Assembly: GCA_001600455.1 (NCBI GenBank)
Contig: BCKC01000015.1
Location: forward strand, 246,066 to 310,065
DNA from: Endocalyx cinctus
Lineage: Eukaryota; Ascomycota; Sordariomycetes; Amphisphaeriales; Apiosporaceae
Direction: 5' to 3'
DNA length: 64,000 nucleotides
Both the position numbers and the translations under genes were made by a program. Under the pieces are notes generated by a model. It was not told where the DNA came from. It was given only the letters and a program-made list of their open reading frames with translations, and searched no databases. Shown here one piece after another: positions 12,552 to 23,112 of the stretch (the stretch's first letter is position 1; every line of letters starts with the position of its first letter).

Positions 12552-13096
12552 TGTAATCATCTTAAATTCATTCACTTGCAGCTAATCAGTGAATAACTCA
12601 GGTCTTGAAACGACATTCGTGCGAGTAAAGTTTGTATCAGGATACGTAACGTATTCACGCGACTAAAATGTCAGATGAATGATGAATTGACCCCACCATT
12701 CTCTGGGTACGATATGAAAGATGACTCAAAAGAGAAAAGAAGATGATACATTCATGTAAGGCATGAGTATTCTTCGTCTGCTGGGTTTAAAAGCTCTGAA
12801 TCTCAGAAAGAAGGCCTGTTAAGAAGTTACGAATGGAAGGGAAAACTCACCTTGCCCCCCAGATCTTGAAACGTCGAAGATCGACCCCTGAGAGGATGAC
12901 TCCTTCGATACATCACTCGTACCAGTATATGAAGGTCGAGTCTCTCACCATAAATTCTCATCTCTCTTATCATAAATTCTCATCATATTCCCATCGTTTC
13001 TTGTTAAGAGTTTCTTACCATAGAGGATATCCTCTAATTCTTGAGAAAATTTCAACAACCTTGCTGAAGCCTCGTGAGCTGCACGAAAGACAGACG
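12552..13096. other. intergenic, probable leader of small secreted protein gene
   Basis: Spacer in which an open frame from 12833 runs in frame into the small-protein ATG at 13097. That upstream part has no recognisable features, and translation more likely starts at the ATG followed by a signal peptide. Confidence 0.4.
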
Positions 13097-13381
13097 ATGT
13101 ATTCTCCAGCCATATTTGTGATCCTACTTCTCGCCACCCATTCGATAGCATCGGGTGAAGAAGTACAGCAGTTACCATCAAACACGGTGATGGGGGTAAC
13201 TAGTATCGACCCAGACAGCTCTTCCCCCCGTGTACATCTCGTCACCAAAAGATCAGAAATTCCCGAAATCGAGGCCGACGGGTATGCGATTGATTTCATT
13301 GAGGACCAGAAGAAGAAAAAGCCTACAAAGAACCCCACCGGGGGAGCATACCAAAGTGCAGCGGCCACCGTAAATAATTGA
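13097..13381 (+). CDS. small secreted protein, TGA-separated from a hydrophobic tail
   Basis: 94 codons. Residues 1-20 form a clear signal peptide (YSPAIFVILLLATHSIA). The rest is hydrophilic, with a KR pair and a Lys-rich stretch (EDQKKKKPTKN), and ends SAAATVNN before TGA. The same frame stays open for 20 codons after the TGA (13382-13441; GDLTLPILFSLVVGIIMG) and encodes a hydrophobic segment like the C-terminal tails of two neighbouring small proteins (13898 and 17801). The stop may therefore be recent, read through, or bypassed by an unrecognised splice. No cysteine appears in the mature part. Function unknown. An in-frame ATG at 12833 is possible but would bury the signal peptide. Confidence 0.55.
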   Translation: MYSPAIFVILLLATHSIASGEEVQQLPSNTVMGVTSIDPDSSSPRVHLVTKRSEIPEIEADGYAIDFIEDQKKKKPTKNPTGGAYQSAAATVNN

Positions 13382-13444
13382 CCAGGCGATCTTACTCTTC
13401 CTATTTTATTCTCCCTTGTCGTTGGAATAATTATGGGCGAGTAA

Positions 13445-13897
13445 GCTGCGTATTCGTTTGCGAGAGCATCTTCACGACCACGGTGTGAGGCTTTCATGAT
13501 GGAGCGATCTTTGGACGACGAAAGTATTTTTTGAGCTAAAGATTTGGTTTAGTCGGATTGAAATTCAGAGTATACGATGGGAGTCATATGATGCGGTTTA
13601 TTTTTGTGAATGTACTGTTAAAGAGCGGGACCGAGGTGTTATCGCTTCAGAGTTTTGACATCTTGTTTGAGATTTATTGCTTTTACAGAATTTAAAAACC
13701 CCGAGAATGACCGTCCTCTCACTCGTTCTCTTCTTGTCTTCTATAACTTTATGAGCATTGCATCAAAGAAAAAGTTGCCTGGGAAAACATACAGAGCTTG
13801 GCCCAAAAGTCGACTATCACACCTTGGGCTTAACCGGGTGCATCTTCTCTAATGCCATATCTACTCTTAGTACATTTCATACTACATCACTAGATAT
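13445..13897. other. intergenic, no gene seen
   Basis: Spacer between two small secreted-protein genes. The one open frame of 65 codons at 13655 has no signal peptide or motif and is treated as chance. Confidence 0.5.
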
Positions 13898-14314
13898 ATG
13901 AAAATGCCCTTCGCCCAGCCTTTACTTTATATTCTTTTCCAGACTTTCCTCGTAGTCGAGGCCACGGCCGGAGGGTGGACATGCCAGAATGCTGAACCAA
14001 ATCAAAGCTTAGACACTCCCACAGATCTGAATCAACGTGTCTATACTACGATGATGACAGAGATAGCAGCTGTGTATGTAGAAAAATAAGAAAAATATTG
14101 TTACCATTCCAATTATCTCCTAACCAAATGAAGAGATAGCGAGAGAGCGCACACACCATTTGACCCGGACCAGACGATCGCTACACCGACGTCGACGGAC
14201 TTGGTCCATGCCACCCCCAACTACGAAAGTCCGCCTGCAACCAATGGGGCATCCATTTCAGCTGGATGTGGAGGTTATCTCACTTTATTTACCTTTCTAA
14301 TTGGGATATTGTAA
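13898..14314 (+). CDS. small secreted protein with GPI-type C-terminal tail
   Basis: Two exons, 13898-14073 and 14140-14314, about 116 residues. The intron has a GTATGT donor, a CTAAC branch site near 14120 and an AG acceptor at 14138-14139; the splice keeps phase (IAAV joined to ERAHTPF). Residues 1-24 are a signal peptide (FAQPLLYILFQTFLVVEA). The middle is Thr/Pro/Asn-rich (TIATPTSTDLVHATPN), suiting O-glycosylation. The last about 15 residues are hydrophobic (GGYLTLFTFLIGIL) after small residues (GASISAG), as in a GPI-anchor signal. Only two cysteines are visible. Without the intron the protein would stop at 63 residues. Function unknown; cell-wall or surface location inferred. Confidence 0.65.
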
Positions 14315-14803
14315 AGTATTCTTAAAGTTATGGCCGAATAAAATAAAAGGAGGGCGAAAAAGTTTCAAATCTCGCATGCTGTGATTGATGGTGTCGATGG
14401 GATGCGAATAGGGGGCTATAATAGGAGACAGTATACTGTATATTTACACGTATAGTCAGCGTAGTCTCCAGCAGGCCTAGGCTTAACTTAGTAAAGGAGT
14501 TGAGGCTCGTTCTAAATTAGGGCCCGAAATGGTGAATTTAGGGGTTCAGTAGTGGGTCAAATTCACTGTGGATGTGCTAATGCCCATCATGCAGTAATGT
14601 AACCCCACTTGTCTGAGGGGCCTGTGGAACAGCGTCATCATCAACTTTTTACTACTCCGTACTTCAGCTTTTATTAGATACTACATCACTGCCAAAAAGT
14701 TCTTTAGTTATCTTTATCAATTCATCAAGAAGATTTTGATAAACTCATCTTAAAATATTTACAATGTAATTCGAACCCGAAAACACCCCGTTCCCCATGT
14801 CCC
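14315..14803. other. intergenic, no gene seen
   Basis: AT-rich spacer with an ACTCCGTA motif near 14651. If the ankyrin gene to the right has a separate first exon, it should lie here, but I could not identify one. Confidence 0.4.
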
Positions 14804-15556
14804 GTGTATAGAAAGAAACTTGAATCTAACTATCGTTGTTACCATCGTAGGATAGAACCATCCCAGAGACTGCGACGAGCAGTTCATAGCAACGATGCAC
14901 TCCTAGTTCAACGAATTATCAGATCACACCCAGATCTCCTACATAACCCCGATGTATCTTCGACCGGCCTATCCAACTCAAACCTACATCTTGCTGCTAG
15001 CTTAGGTCATCTGCAGATCTGTCGCGTCTTGATCGCTCTGAATCATGAAATCCCCACCCCCGCCCTTAACGAGAACCATCAAACTGCGTTGATGTTGGCT
15101 GCTTCCGCTGGTCACACCGAAGTTGTACATTTCTTCGCAGAAAACGATCCGAGTTCAATCCTACGATGCGATATACAAGGTCGCGATGCTATAATGGAGG
15201 CTAGCAGAGGCGGACATGACACTGTACTGCAGTTACTCCTTACATATGTCCCCGGAGGCGCCGAGGCCGCCGTGAAGAAGGCCGATCTCGACGGAAATAC
15301 CGCCCTTCATTTCGCTAGCAGCAATGGGAACCTTCTCGTTCTTCGCACCCTTCTTGCCGCCGGAGCCGATCCGGATAGAGCGAACACCTGGAGCTGGACA
15401 GCCGTTGCCTATAGTGCCACGGTTCAAGCCGAGGTTTATCTAAAGACTCTTGTAGTTGAGGCGCAGAAGAGAAAACGAGCGCAGAGCGAGACGGAGGAAT
15501 CTCGTAGACCTGCCGGCGTGCGATTAGTTGATCAAGAAGTGACCGTGGCAGACTAA
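14804..15556 (+). CDS. ankyrin-repeat protein (5' end uncertain)
   Basis: About 245 residues. The start of the conserved region (RKKLESNYRCYHRRIEPSQR) is followed by four or five ankyrin repeats, roughly residues 55-220: NSNLHLAASLGHLQICRVLI, HQTALMLAASAGHTEVVHFF, RDAIMEASRGGHDTVLQLLL and NTALHFASSNGNLLVLRTLL. A basic, charged tail closes it. This looks like a conserved ascomycete protein; ankyrin repeats mediate protein binding, and no enzyme domain is present. The frame is open from before 14804, but no ATG lies in frame ahead of the conserved region. The nearest ATG (14797) is in another frame and hits TAG after four codons. The start is therefore in an unseen exon or is damaged. Confidence 0.75.
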   Translation: MYRKKLESNYRCYHRRIEPSQRLRRAVHSNDALLVQRIIRSHPDLLHNPDVSSTGLSNSNLHLAASLGHLQICRVLIALNHEIPTPALNENHQTALMLAASAGHTEVVHFFAENDPSSILRCDIQGRDAIMEASRGGHDTVLQLLLTYVPGGAEAAVKKADLDGNTALHFASSNGNLLVLRTLLAAGADPDRANTWSWTAVAYSATVQAEVYLKTLVVEAQKRKRAQSETEESRRPAGVRLVDQEVTVAD

Positions 15557-15941
15557 TGAGAACAAATCTTTATGACCTAAATATGGCTATGTAGAAGTTC
15601 ATAAGTCAATCGCCCTGGTCGTACGAGAGAATGTCTATCATATAAAACTAATTCAGGTTACGGACTGCGGTCGTTGTATAATGACCGACTTTTCTAACCT
15701 CGGAAAGGGAAACTCGTTCATGGACCAACAAAAACCTACTGCTATGGATTCAAAGAGGTAAGCCCATTTATTTTCTCTGTCGCGCCACAATCCCCGCATA
15801 ACGCAGCCTCAAATGCGAGACATCAGGCAGATATAAGCTTTTTTTTCGCTTTTGATGTTCGTCATTATCCCAACCTCGCTAACGTACATCGATCAAATCA
15901 CTGGCTCAGAGTTTTGCATCATTTCCTAATCGTCGTCATCA
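15557..15941. other. intergenic, promoter of the aldolase gene
   Basis: Spacer with a short ATG frame at 15720 (about 13 codons, then a GTAAGC donor). I tested it as a first exon of the aldolase, but its phase does not match any nearby acceptor. It may be an upstream ORF. Confidence 0.4.
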
Positions 15942-16727
15942 ATGAAAATTGACAAAACGATGTCGAAGTCAGGATATATATTTGTAACCCTTCCTCAGAT
16001 TGCCAAGTTGATCGATCATGCCATTTTACACCCAACTCTTACGGATGCGGAAATATTCGCCGGCCTTGAATTAGCAAAGAAGAGTAAGGTGGCGGCGGCA
16101 TGCATCAAACCCTACTCCGTTCCTGTAGCCAAAGATGTTCTCGATGGCTCTGGAGTCCTTATCTGCGCCGTGATAGGCTTTCCGCACGGCAACAGTACCA
16201 CATTCATCAAAGTTGCCGAGGCGGAGGAGGCCGTGAAAGCCGGTGCGCAAGAGATTGACATGGTAGTCAATATCGGCAAAGTTCTCGGCGGCGATTGGGA
16301 GTATGTGACCAATGAGATTAAAGCGATCAACGAGGTCGTCGCTGCACACGGCGCACATCTCAAGGTCATCTTCGAGAACGATTTTCTTCAGGATAACCAC
16401 ATTGCCCATCTGTGCAAAGTCTGCTCGGTCCTCTCGGTTGCCTTCGTCAAGACTTCGACAGGCTATGGTTTCGTAAAGTCGAAGGACGGGAGCTACGCTT
16501 ACCAGGGCGCGACGATGCCTCACCTTCGCCTCATGAAGGCTAACCTCGGCCCCAACATACAGATAAAGGCTTCTGGTGGTATAAGGTCATTAGATGAATG
16601 TCTCTACGCCATGTCTCAAGGGGTTACAAGGGTAGGCACGTCGGCGACCGCTTCCATATTACAGGAAGCTGCGAAACGAGGGATCGGGAATAGGCCGACC
16701 GAAGTTTTACTGGTGGCTCGGGATTGA
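15942..16727 (+). CDS. deoxyribose-phosphate aldolase (DERA)
   Basis: A single-exon gene of 261 residues, normal for the DeoC/Fba TIM-barrel family. The enzyme cleaves 2-deoxyribose-5-phosphate to acetaldehyde and glyceraldehyde-3-phosphate in deoxynucleoside catabolism in the cytosol. Key residues are in place: the Schiff-base Lys170 in VAFVKTSTGYG, Asp106 in EIDMVVNIGKV, and Lys209 in IQIKASGGIR near the phosphate site. The start could be the ATG at 15942 or the next at 15960; both come before the conserved core, which opens at PQIAKLIDHAILHPTLTD. There is no targeting signal and no clustering with other nucleoside genes. Confidence 0.95.
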   Translation: MKIDKTMSKSGYIFVTLPQIAKLIDHAILHPTLTDAEIFAGLELAKKSKVAAACIKPYSVPVAKDVLDGSGVLICAVIGFPHGNSTTFIKVAEAEEAVKAGAQEIDMVVNIGKVLGGDWEYVTNEIKAINEVVAAHGAHLKVIFENDFLQDNHIAHLCKVCSVLSVAFVKTSTGYGFVKSKDGSYAYQGATMPHLRLMKANLGPNIQIKASGGIRSLDECLYAMSQGVTRVGTSATASILQEAAKRGIGNRPTEVLLVARD

Positions 16728-17290
16728 TGATACAAAACAAAAAAAAAAAAGGGTGATTTCTTGCAAGTGAAAAGCTTTGATTTACTCCCATGTTTACTTT
16801 AGACGTTATGACATAATTTACATATCGAATAAGTAATTTTTTCGGCAGGGACATCAATCTGTAATGAACCCATCGGTTTCTACGACTATTTACTCAGTAC
16901 ACTTGAATCATGGAACAGTTGTGGGTCGCCCTATTTTATGGTGACAAAAGAAATTCAATTCCACTTATCATCGTGCACGTCGTGCACATTTAGTCCATGA
17001 CAATAATAGATATAAGATGTAGTCTTCTAATGGAAAAAAAAAAGTCTCTTGTCCGTTTCAAAGCGATGCGATTCAATTACAAGAAAGGACTCGAATATGG
17101 ACCCAAATACTTCCCGTACGTTCATCCCAATGCAGCTCTTATATTATTGTTGGATTACTTGTATATATACAGAGTATACACACAGTATATATCATTTTAT
17201 GGATCCCGCCTCATTATCAGCCAACAAATTGGATATACTTGCACTACATAGCCAGACACGAGCGAAGGTTACAGCTCCGCCTTTTTTCTA
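16728..17290. other. intergenic between convergent genes
   Basis: AT-rich sequence with an A run at 16735-16750, just after the aldolase stop. Two overlapping open frames near 17000-17300 lack coding character. Confidence 0.5.
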
Positions 17291-17801
17291 CTACAACATG
17301 TAACCAGCCGCCGTGACTAGCCCTCCCAACATGACGATGGTACTAATGAGACTACCTCCGACAGCGATGTGATCAGCAGCCGACTGATCAGTATCATCAG
17401 TACTGTTACTCTTGTTCTTGGGGCGTCTGGATTTCGGTTCTCGACTCTCAAGTTCGCCAACTTCACCCGATGAAACTGACTCCTTGACTAGTTTGACGAT
17501 CCTAGAGACTCGCGTTACTAATGCATAAACCTAACAAGTGCACTTGGGCGGGACAATATGCAGAAGGGGAAACTTACTCCTCATCGGACATAGATGGAAT
17601 GACCGAACGTAAGACCTCATTTACGGCGATGAGAGGCTGGGGTTCCAGCTCCGCGTTACGGTGCGTGAGATAAGACGACGGCACTTCTCGAGGATCGCGA
17701 GCCAGCTTTTCAGTGCGGGGTTCACTCGGAGCGTTGGCAGCCTGACCTAGCAGGGGCAATACGGCCACGACAATGGAGATGACCTGAGAAAGACGAGCCA
17801 T
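17291..17801 (-). CDS. small secreted protein with GPI-type C-terminal tail
   Basis: Two exons, 17801-17578 and 17501-17291, about 144 residues; the intron is 76 nt with a GTAAGTT donor. Residues 1-21 are a signal peptide (RLSQVISIVVAVLPLLGQA). The middle is charged and Ser/Lys-rich (SREPKSRRPKNKSNSTDD). The C-terminus has a hydrophobic stretch after small residues (VGGSLISTIVMLGGLVTAAG), typical of a GPI signal or tail anchor. No cysteines. Of three acceptors tested, only the CTAG at 17502-17505 keeps the frame open. With the genes at 13097 and 13898 this makes three small signal-peptide proteins within 5 kb; they share layout, not clear sequence. Confidence 0.65.
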
Positions 17802-18775
17802 GGACGCAAATTATAGAAATGATAGATAAAAAAAGAAGTGATGTTAAGAGGTGAGGAGGCGGTAGTGTTCTTGGGCTTTTAGTTGTGTTTGTGTAGTGAT
17901 GATGGAAATGTTAATTTTCTACTAGAAGGAAGAAATGTCGTTTTTATATATTATATTGATAGTGGCTCATCCGACAATATGTATAACATCTCACAACGTA
18001 TTGACTAAGAAAGTATACATAACCAAGGACTTATCAAACAAGTTGATGTGATGAGCAAAATGATATAAATAAAACTCGATTTACTGGGGGTTGGCGAGCT
18101 GAACTGATGTCATTCTCTTTTTTAACCCGTTCCAGTCGATTTGGCGAGATAAAGCTCTGCCAAGAAAATGAGACGACAGGGGAAGTGTCGATGTTTATTT
18201 CATCGACATATTCCTTTACGGGCTATACGCTGCGACACTACCGGGCTTTTTTACCCCCTTTCTCGTAGATTCGATTCAAAATGCGCAATTATTATTATTA
18301 TTATTATTGAAAAAGATGTTTATAATACATCGCATTATCATAACTAGGGCATTTTTGTTGTTTTGCGATTGATTCGTTTGTACGGAGTATACAAGTCACC
18401 AACTGCAAATGAAATAGGCATGTCGTCATATTTTCCTCAATCCGCCTTGAATCATCTTATTATTCAAATAGATTCTTGGCAAAGCTGACATGCATCTAAT
18501 GTATCTTCCCCCCCCCCTCTCTTTGCCCCTTATGAAGAAGTGTTGATGCCTCTAATGACAGGATAGTATTCCGATCATATTTGTTGCCAATGATTCATCG
18601 CTTTTACGTATAAATTAATTAATCCCGCTTCATCTCTCTGTCACGAACCTCTCTAATGATATTTGATTCATTTTGGTCTTTTCCTAGCCTGATAGATAGG
18701 GCTGGAATCTTGAATACATAGTAGAGGCTGTTGAAGCCACTGCTGAGTTCGTATAATGGGAATACGCAGCCGATA
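17802..18775. other. intergenic, no gene seen
   Basis: AT-rich, with an (ATT)n microsatellite at 18290-18308 and a C run at 18510-18518. No convincing coding frame. Confidence 0.6.
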
Positions 18776-19726
18776 TCAAAGGCTAATCAGAATCTCTACG
18801 TGAGTCATGCCCATTATAGCGCCTGGTCTGCCAACCCATTCCTCCCAAGCTGTAGACATTTCCTCGAGATCGCTCTTCGTTACAAGCCCGGCATTAAGAC
18901 CCATCTTCTCCAACCTGCCACCGCTGGCAAGCTGTGAAACGATCGTATTGGCTAGATATTGGACGTCTCGTCGATTAGTCCAAGTTTTACATTGTGACTG
19001 ACATATAAATTTGTGCCTAGTAACGTATGTACAATGATACTGGATCATGAAAAGTAGTTTAAAAAAATACAACTCACCCCAAGACTGCTTTTCTTCGGGT
19101 GTCGTATAGCACCAATTCGACGAAGTGACAAAGATATTCTCGTTCGCGGCACCTGCCTGCAGCGCCCACGAGTACAGCTGTCTTCCGCCGTTGGAGTTCC
19201 CACCCTCGTGGCGGATATGGTTATTGGTAAAGTCGTGGTACTTGTCGAGACCGGGGATCGGGGGCCAGGTGTACTCGGTCTCGACGTCGGCCTCGCGGGC
19301 GGCGACGACGCCTCCGGGTTTCGTGACCCTCATCATCTCGCGCAAGGCATCCGAAGGCTTCTTCAAGTGGCACAGGACCTGATGGCAGTGGGTTACGTCG
19401 AAATGCTGGTCCGGAAAGGGAAGCTTGTAGACGTCGGCCTGGCGGAAGTCGACGTTGGTCAAACGGTGAGCCGCGGCATTCTCCTTGGCGCGCTCTAAGA
19501 TGTCCGGATTGTAGTCCACCCCCACGATTTGGCCTGTCTTGGCCATCTTAGCGAAAGATAGAGTAATGGTTCCCGGCCCGCAACCGACGTCTAGGATTTT
19601 TAAATATGGATCTCGGTCCCTGATGCGGTAAAGAAGGGGTATCAAGTACTCTGCGCTGTCTGCCGCCGAACGGAGCTCATGATGAAGAGGTAGGGAAGTA
19701 GAGGTTTTAATTGCTGCTGCGGCCAT
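18776..19726 (-). CDS. class I SAM-dependent methyltransferase (UbiE/Coq5-like)
   Basis: About 279 residues in two exons, 19726-19078 and 18966-18776. Motif I is at residues 44-53 (ILDVGCGPGT); the acidic residue binding the ribose follows in GVDYNPDILE. Later signatures are NVDFRQADVYKLPFPDQHFD and LREMMRVTKPGGVVAAREAD. The substrate is unknown; relatives methylate small molecules. The intron (18967-19077, 111 nt) has a GTGAGT donor and a GACTAAT branch just before CGACGAG. It rebuilds the usual SWGD-type junction. The intron is a multiple of three with no stop, so unspliced RNA would encode a 316-residue version. The nearer acceptor at 18998-18999 would give an immediate stop. Confidence 0.88.
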   Translation of the reverse strand: MAAAAIKTSTSLPLHHELRSAADSAEYLIPLLYRIRDRDPYLKILDVGCGPGTITLSFAKMAKTGQIVGVDYNPDILERAKENAAAHRLTNVDFRQADVYKLPFPDQHFDVTHCHQVLCHLKKPSDALREMMRVTKPGGVVAAREADVETEYTWPPIPGLDKYHDFTNNHIRHEGGNSNGGRQLYSWALQAGAANENIFVTSSNWCYTTPEEKQSWGELYFFKLLFMIQYHCTYVTRHKFICQSQCKTWTNRRDVQYLANTIVSQLASGGRLEKMGLNAGLVTKSDLEEMSTAWEEWVGRPGAIMGMTHVEILISL

Positions 19727-20837
19727 ATTTAATTTAAGTTAGGCAGTCTTGAAAATTGTGAACTTTGGATTGAAAAGGAGAAAATATAATGTAATAAATT
19801 ATATATAATCAGGTTCGGAATCATTTAGATATATATATATATATATCCATTACCTAGGTATATTCCTGGATTTTACGTAGAGCGAATAATACATCGAAGT
19901 ACTCAATCAGTATATATTGACAAAAAAATAAATAAAGTTCTATTGCGTAAACACGTATCCTTGAGCGGGGTACAGGGTAAGTAAGCTGCATTTTCCAGCA
20001 CTCAATTTCCTTCTCTTTGGGTAGCACAATCGACGTTGACCCTACTTGTCAGTCTATAGAAACTTGCGTATTCAACTAATCAAAGTCTGTATTTTAATCG
20101 AAGATACAGGATATTTATGTTGAAGTTCGGGGATTAACACGGGAATGATTTATCTCAAAAATTATTCCCGACGTCATTCCTTTTATTTGCATAGGTACCC
20201 TTACTCTTGTAGATAATACCTTTAACCGCAGCGGACCGGAGCGGCATTTCACGAGATATCACAGTAAAAGAGGTAACCCAAAGTCCGCCGCAGCCCTACT
20301 TTGACTCATATTACCTGCTCTTCGCGACGCGAGCCGCTATCCGAATCCTTCATTTTAAAAGCCGAAGAAGCAGTCTTACGTATAGTATATCACCTCTACG
20401 TATTGCCGTCTTCGGCATCGCCGAATTAAAATGCACCTTTCCGATTGTTAAAGCTGTAACCTGAAAGAAACTATGTCGTCGGCATTCAAATCTGTGTGGT
20501 TTGGAGCGCGTGGATTCAGCATCGCCTTTGATAAAAGCATAGAAGTCCTCTCATCTATATCATTATCATCGTGATAAAGTTTATCACGCCTTCCCAGCGC
20601 ATTACCCAATTTCGTCTCGCCCTTTTTATTGATGTGATAAATACCTAGGTAATTATAGGCAGTCGCTGTGGCATACCTCCTAATAATTACCACCACAATT
20701 AGCAGCAAGGTGAAGGAAAACGGGAATACGGTCGAATTCCTTTTATTATTATTATTATTAAATACAGAGCTATCCTCGTTTTTTTTTTTTTTTTTTTTTT
20801 TTCGTTCAATAAAATTGAATAAAAAGCATTACTTCTA
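19727..20837. other. intergenic, low-complexity tracts
   Basis: Holds an (AT)n run near 19832-19848, CCTAGGTA palindromes near 19853 and 20645, an (ATT)n tract near 20743-20760 and a T run of about 22 at 20780-20802. A minus frame at 20448-20708 has no motif. Confidence 0.5.
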
Positions 20838-23025
20838 CTATAACGGCACCATTTTTCGCTGGTCCGCTATGAGCTTCGCTGACATATTTTCTGCGAGCCT
20901 GTCCATCTCCATCCTCGACATCTTCTTAAAAGCATCACTGTCCATGCCATCATTCACGGATTCATCCATGGAGCAGAACAGTAACGCTAGACTCGACGAC
21001 TTCCAGTCACGCGCCGCCGAACCTCCCGGACTCTGGAGGACGAGCAACGAGAAAAAGACGACGGTTAATCCTACGAGGACGGCCGGGTACGCGAGCCACG
21101 CCCACCGTACACGTACGCAAGTGTCGCTAAACAAGACCGATCCCTCCGCGTATTCCTCCTGGCCACGGGCACCGCAATTCCGAATTGTGGCCGTCATAAC
21201 GTCCGTCAGATTTTGCATGTAGCCGTTGACGTCCGTCAGCGTCGTCATTCCGTTCCTCCACATGTTCTGAGCTGGGATGGAGCCCACCGCAACCCCGTCC
21301 GTCCTCTCCATCTCCAGGTGGCCTAGCTGTGAGACCATCATCGTGCGTATGGAGTCCCACGAGCTTCTCGCAAAGCTCCAAGTGCAATCTTCAGGGAACC
21401 AAGTCGTACGGAGCTGTATAGTGGATGAAAATTTTGGAGCATCATCGGGCGCGTGATCGATATTGGCCGTCGCTATGGGAACTAATCCGGGTCCCTCGCC
21501 GACGACTGGGAGACAGGGTTTTTCCTGATCGCCACGCAAGGTGCGGCTGGTGCCAAGCTTGAATAGATTAGGAGTTTCCCCAAAGGTGATGTTTTGATCT
21601 ATGCCTATCGGCTGGGAGGATAGCACGTTTTCTTGAAGGACGGAATTTACAATAGTGGCCTGGTACGTCCGAACGCACGGCCAAGCGTTGCATTGAAATG
21701 CAGATACTCTACCGTCGTGGACGGGCTCGCCAATCATGCGGAAGTCCCATAGAAGGGAAATTTCTGGATCAATAGCTGCTGTCCGAAATAAGGATTCACC
21801 ATAGAGGTACAAGGAGGGAAACCCGTTTTCTTCGTCATCGCTGCCGGGAAGCGTGAAATTCCAGATTCGGTCTTTTGTTATATTTTTAATCCTGTCGGTC
21901 AGTTCTTGGCAGGAATGGCAGATGCCCACCGACGAGAATTTTGGAAATGTGCAGTTACCAGAGCTGCATCTTGTCGTCACGAGAGACGGAATGTGGTCGG
22001 GGGGGTTGGTCAAGCCTGTATTAATAGCCACAGCCATAGCACTATCGATGGCGCTTTCCCCAGCTCCTATGTGACCTCCGCTTGCGTTATAATTATTCGT
22101 GCGAGCAATCAGTGATTTCTCGCCTGTGTGAATCTGTGGACAGTCAACGTAGTGAAGGACCTGCTGCGTAAATGGGTCGATCGCGATTGTTAGGACTGTC
22201 AAAAGCGCCGCAAATTTTGCGAAGTAATTGGGCAGATTTCTGTAAATTAGTTAATAGTGAAAAATAAGTCAGTACGCTGTCCAACGAGGGGGGGAAACGT
22301 ATCTTTCCGCACCGAATTAGACGCTGCACCATATGTTGAGGACTATACCAAGCTCGACCCGTACGCGCGGTCATCCCCGTACGTGCAGTCAACATAAAGG
22401 AGAGCGATCCCCATGGGCCACGGCTTGCGTTATCAAATTTGTCGAAATCGATTAGTTTGTGAGGCACTTCTTCAAACCATTGCCATTTTAATTGACTAAT
22501 ACCTAATTATTTGTCCCGTAGTCATTTGACTCTGCGGCTCAGCGAGTGCGTAGAAGATGAAGGAAAAGCGGGAATGTGTAGCAAACCTTCGGATAGGGGC
22601 ACCGTAACCCCGGCTTTCAAAAACACCACAAACACCGCAATCAGGGCGTTGATGCTAATACTAAACGGCCATTTCGGGAGCGGTTTGTTTTCATGGACTC
22701 TCAAAGTGATAATGATGGCAATGAGCGAGAGGACGGCAAGTGCGCAACTGAAGCATTCGGCGACCCAACCGCAGTTCCATATTCGGCACATTATTCTCGC
22801 GATATAAGAATGAGTATGACGGAAAGGTTTCTCGGACCGAACATTATCTCTCTTTTCAACACTACTCTCTGACACGAGAGGACGATCGTCTCGATCCGCG
22901 ACTGGGGTGGTCTGCTCCGTATATGGAAGGGATGAAATATGTACGTTTAATTCTTGATCTTGTTCGAGGAGGGAATCAATTGACCACCTGCCAGTGGTAT
23001 TCCTATCATGAGGATACTCAAACAT
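20838..23025 (-). CDS. DUF3176 membrane protein
   Basis: Three exons: 23025-22587, about 22502-22390 (3' end unresolved) and 22239-20838; about 650 residues. Family signatures are KPLPKWPFSISINALIAV, LSEG-ISQLKW (rebuilt over intron 1, 22503-22586), FDNASRGPWGSL, and TVLTIAIDPFTQQVLHY at the start of exon 3. Further on comes a Cys-rich segment (RCSSGNCTFPKFSSVGICHSC), then a C-terminal membrane helix (WAWLAYPAVLVGLTVVFFSLLVLQ) and a short cytosolic tail. This multi-helix family is common in ascomycetes and has no known function. Intron 2 has a clear acceptor (TTACAG at 22240-22245), but no standard donor keeps phase. The ATG is placed downstream of the A/T homopolymer at 23087-23111. Confidence 0.8.
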
Positions 23026-23081
23026 CTCTGGGGACTGGGGTATTTTTAATTCTCTTTTTCTTCCTAATTCCTTTGTATAGA

Positions 23082-23112
<31 letters not shown>

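Noticed and set aside
13370..13385. Tiny GTAAAT..CCAG intron to bypass the TGA
   Set aside because: Sixteen bases is far below any workable spliceosomal intron.
14768..14778. TTCGAACCC resembling a tRNA B-box
   Set aside because: No matching acceptor, D-arm or anticodon arm could be folded around it on either strand.
15720..15757. Short ATG frame followed by a GTAAGC donor, as a first exon for the aldolase
   Set aside because: It leaves two bases, and no acceptor before the aldolase core restores phase without a stop; the single-exon model from 15942 suffices.
18997..19077. 80-nt intron in the methyltransferase gene using the TGTCAG acceptor
   Set aside because: It produces a stop after two codons; the acceptor at 18967-18968 with a nearby branch site keeps the frame.
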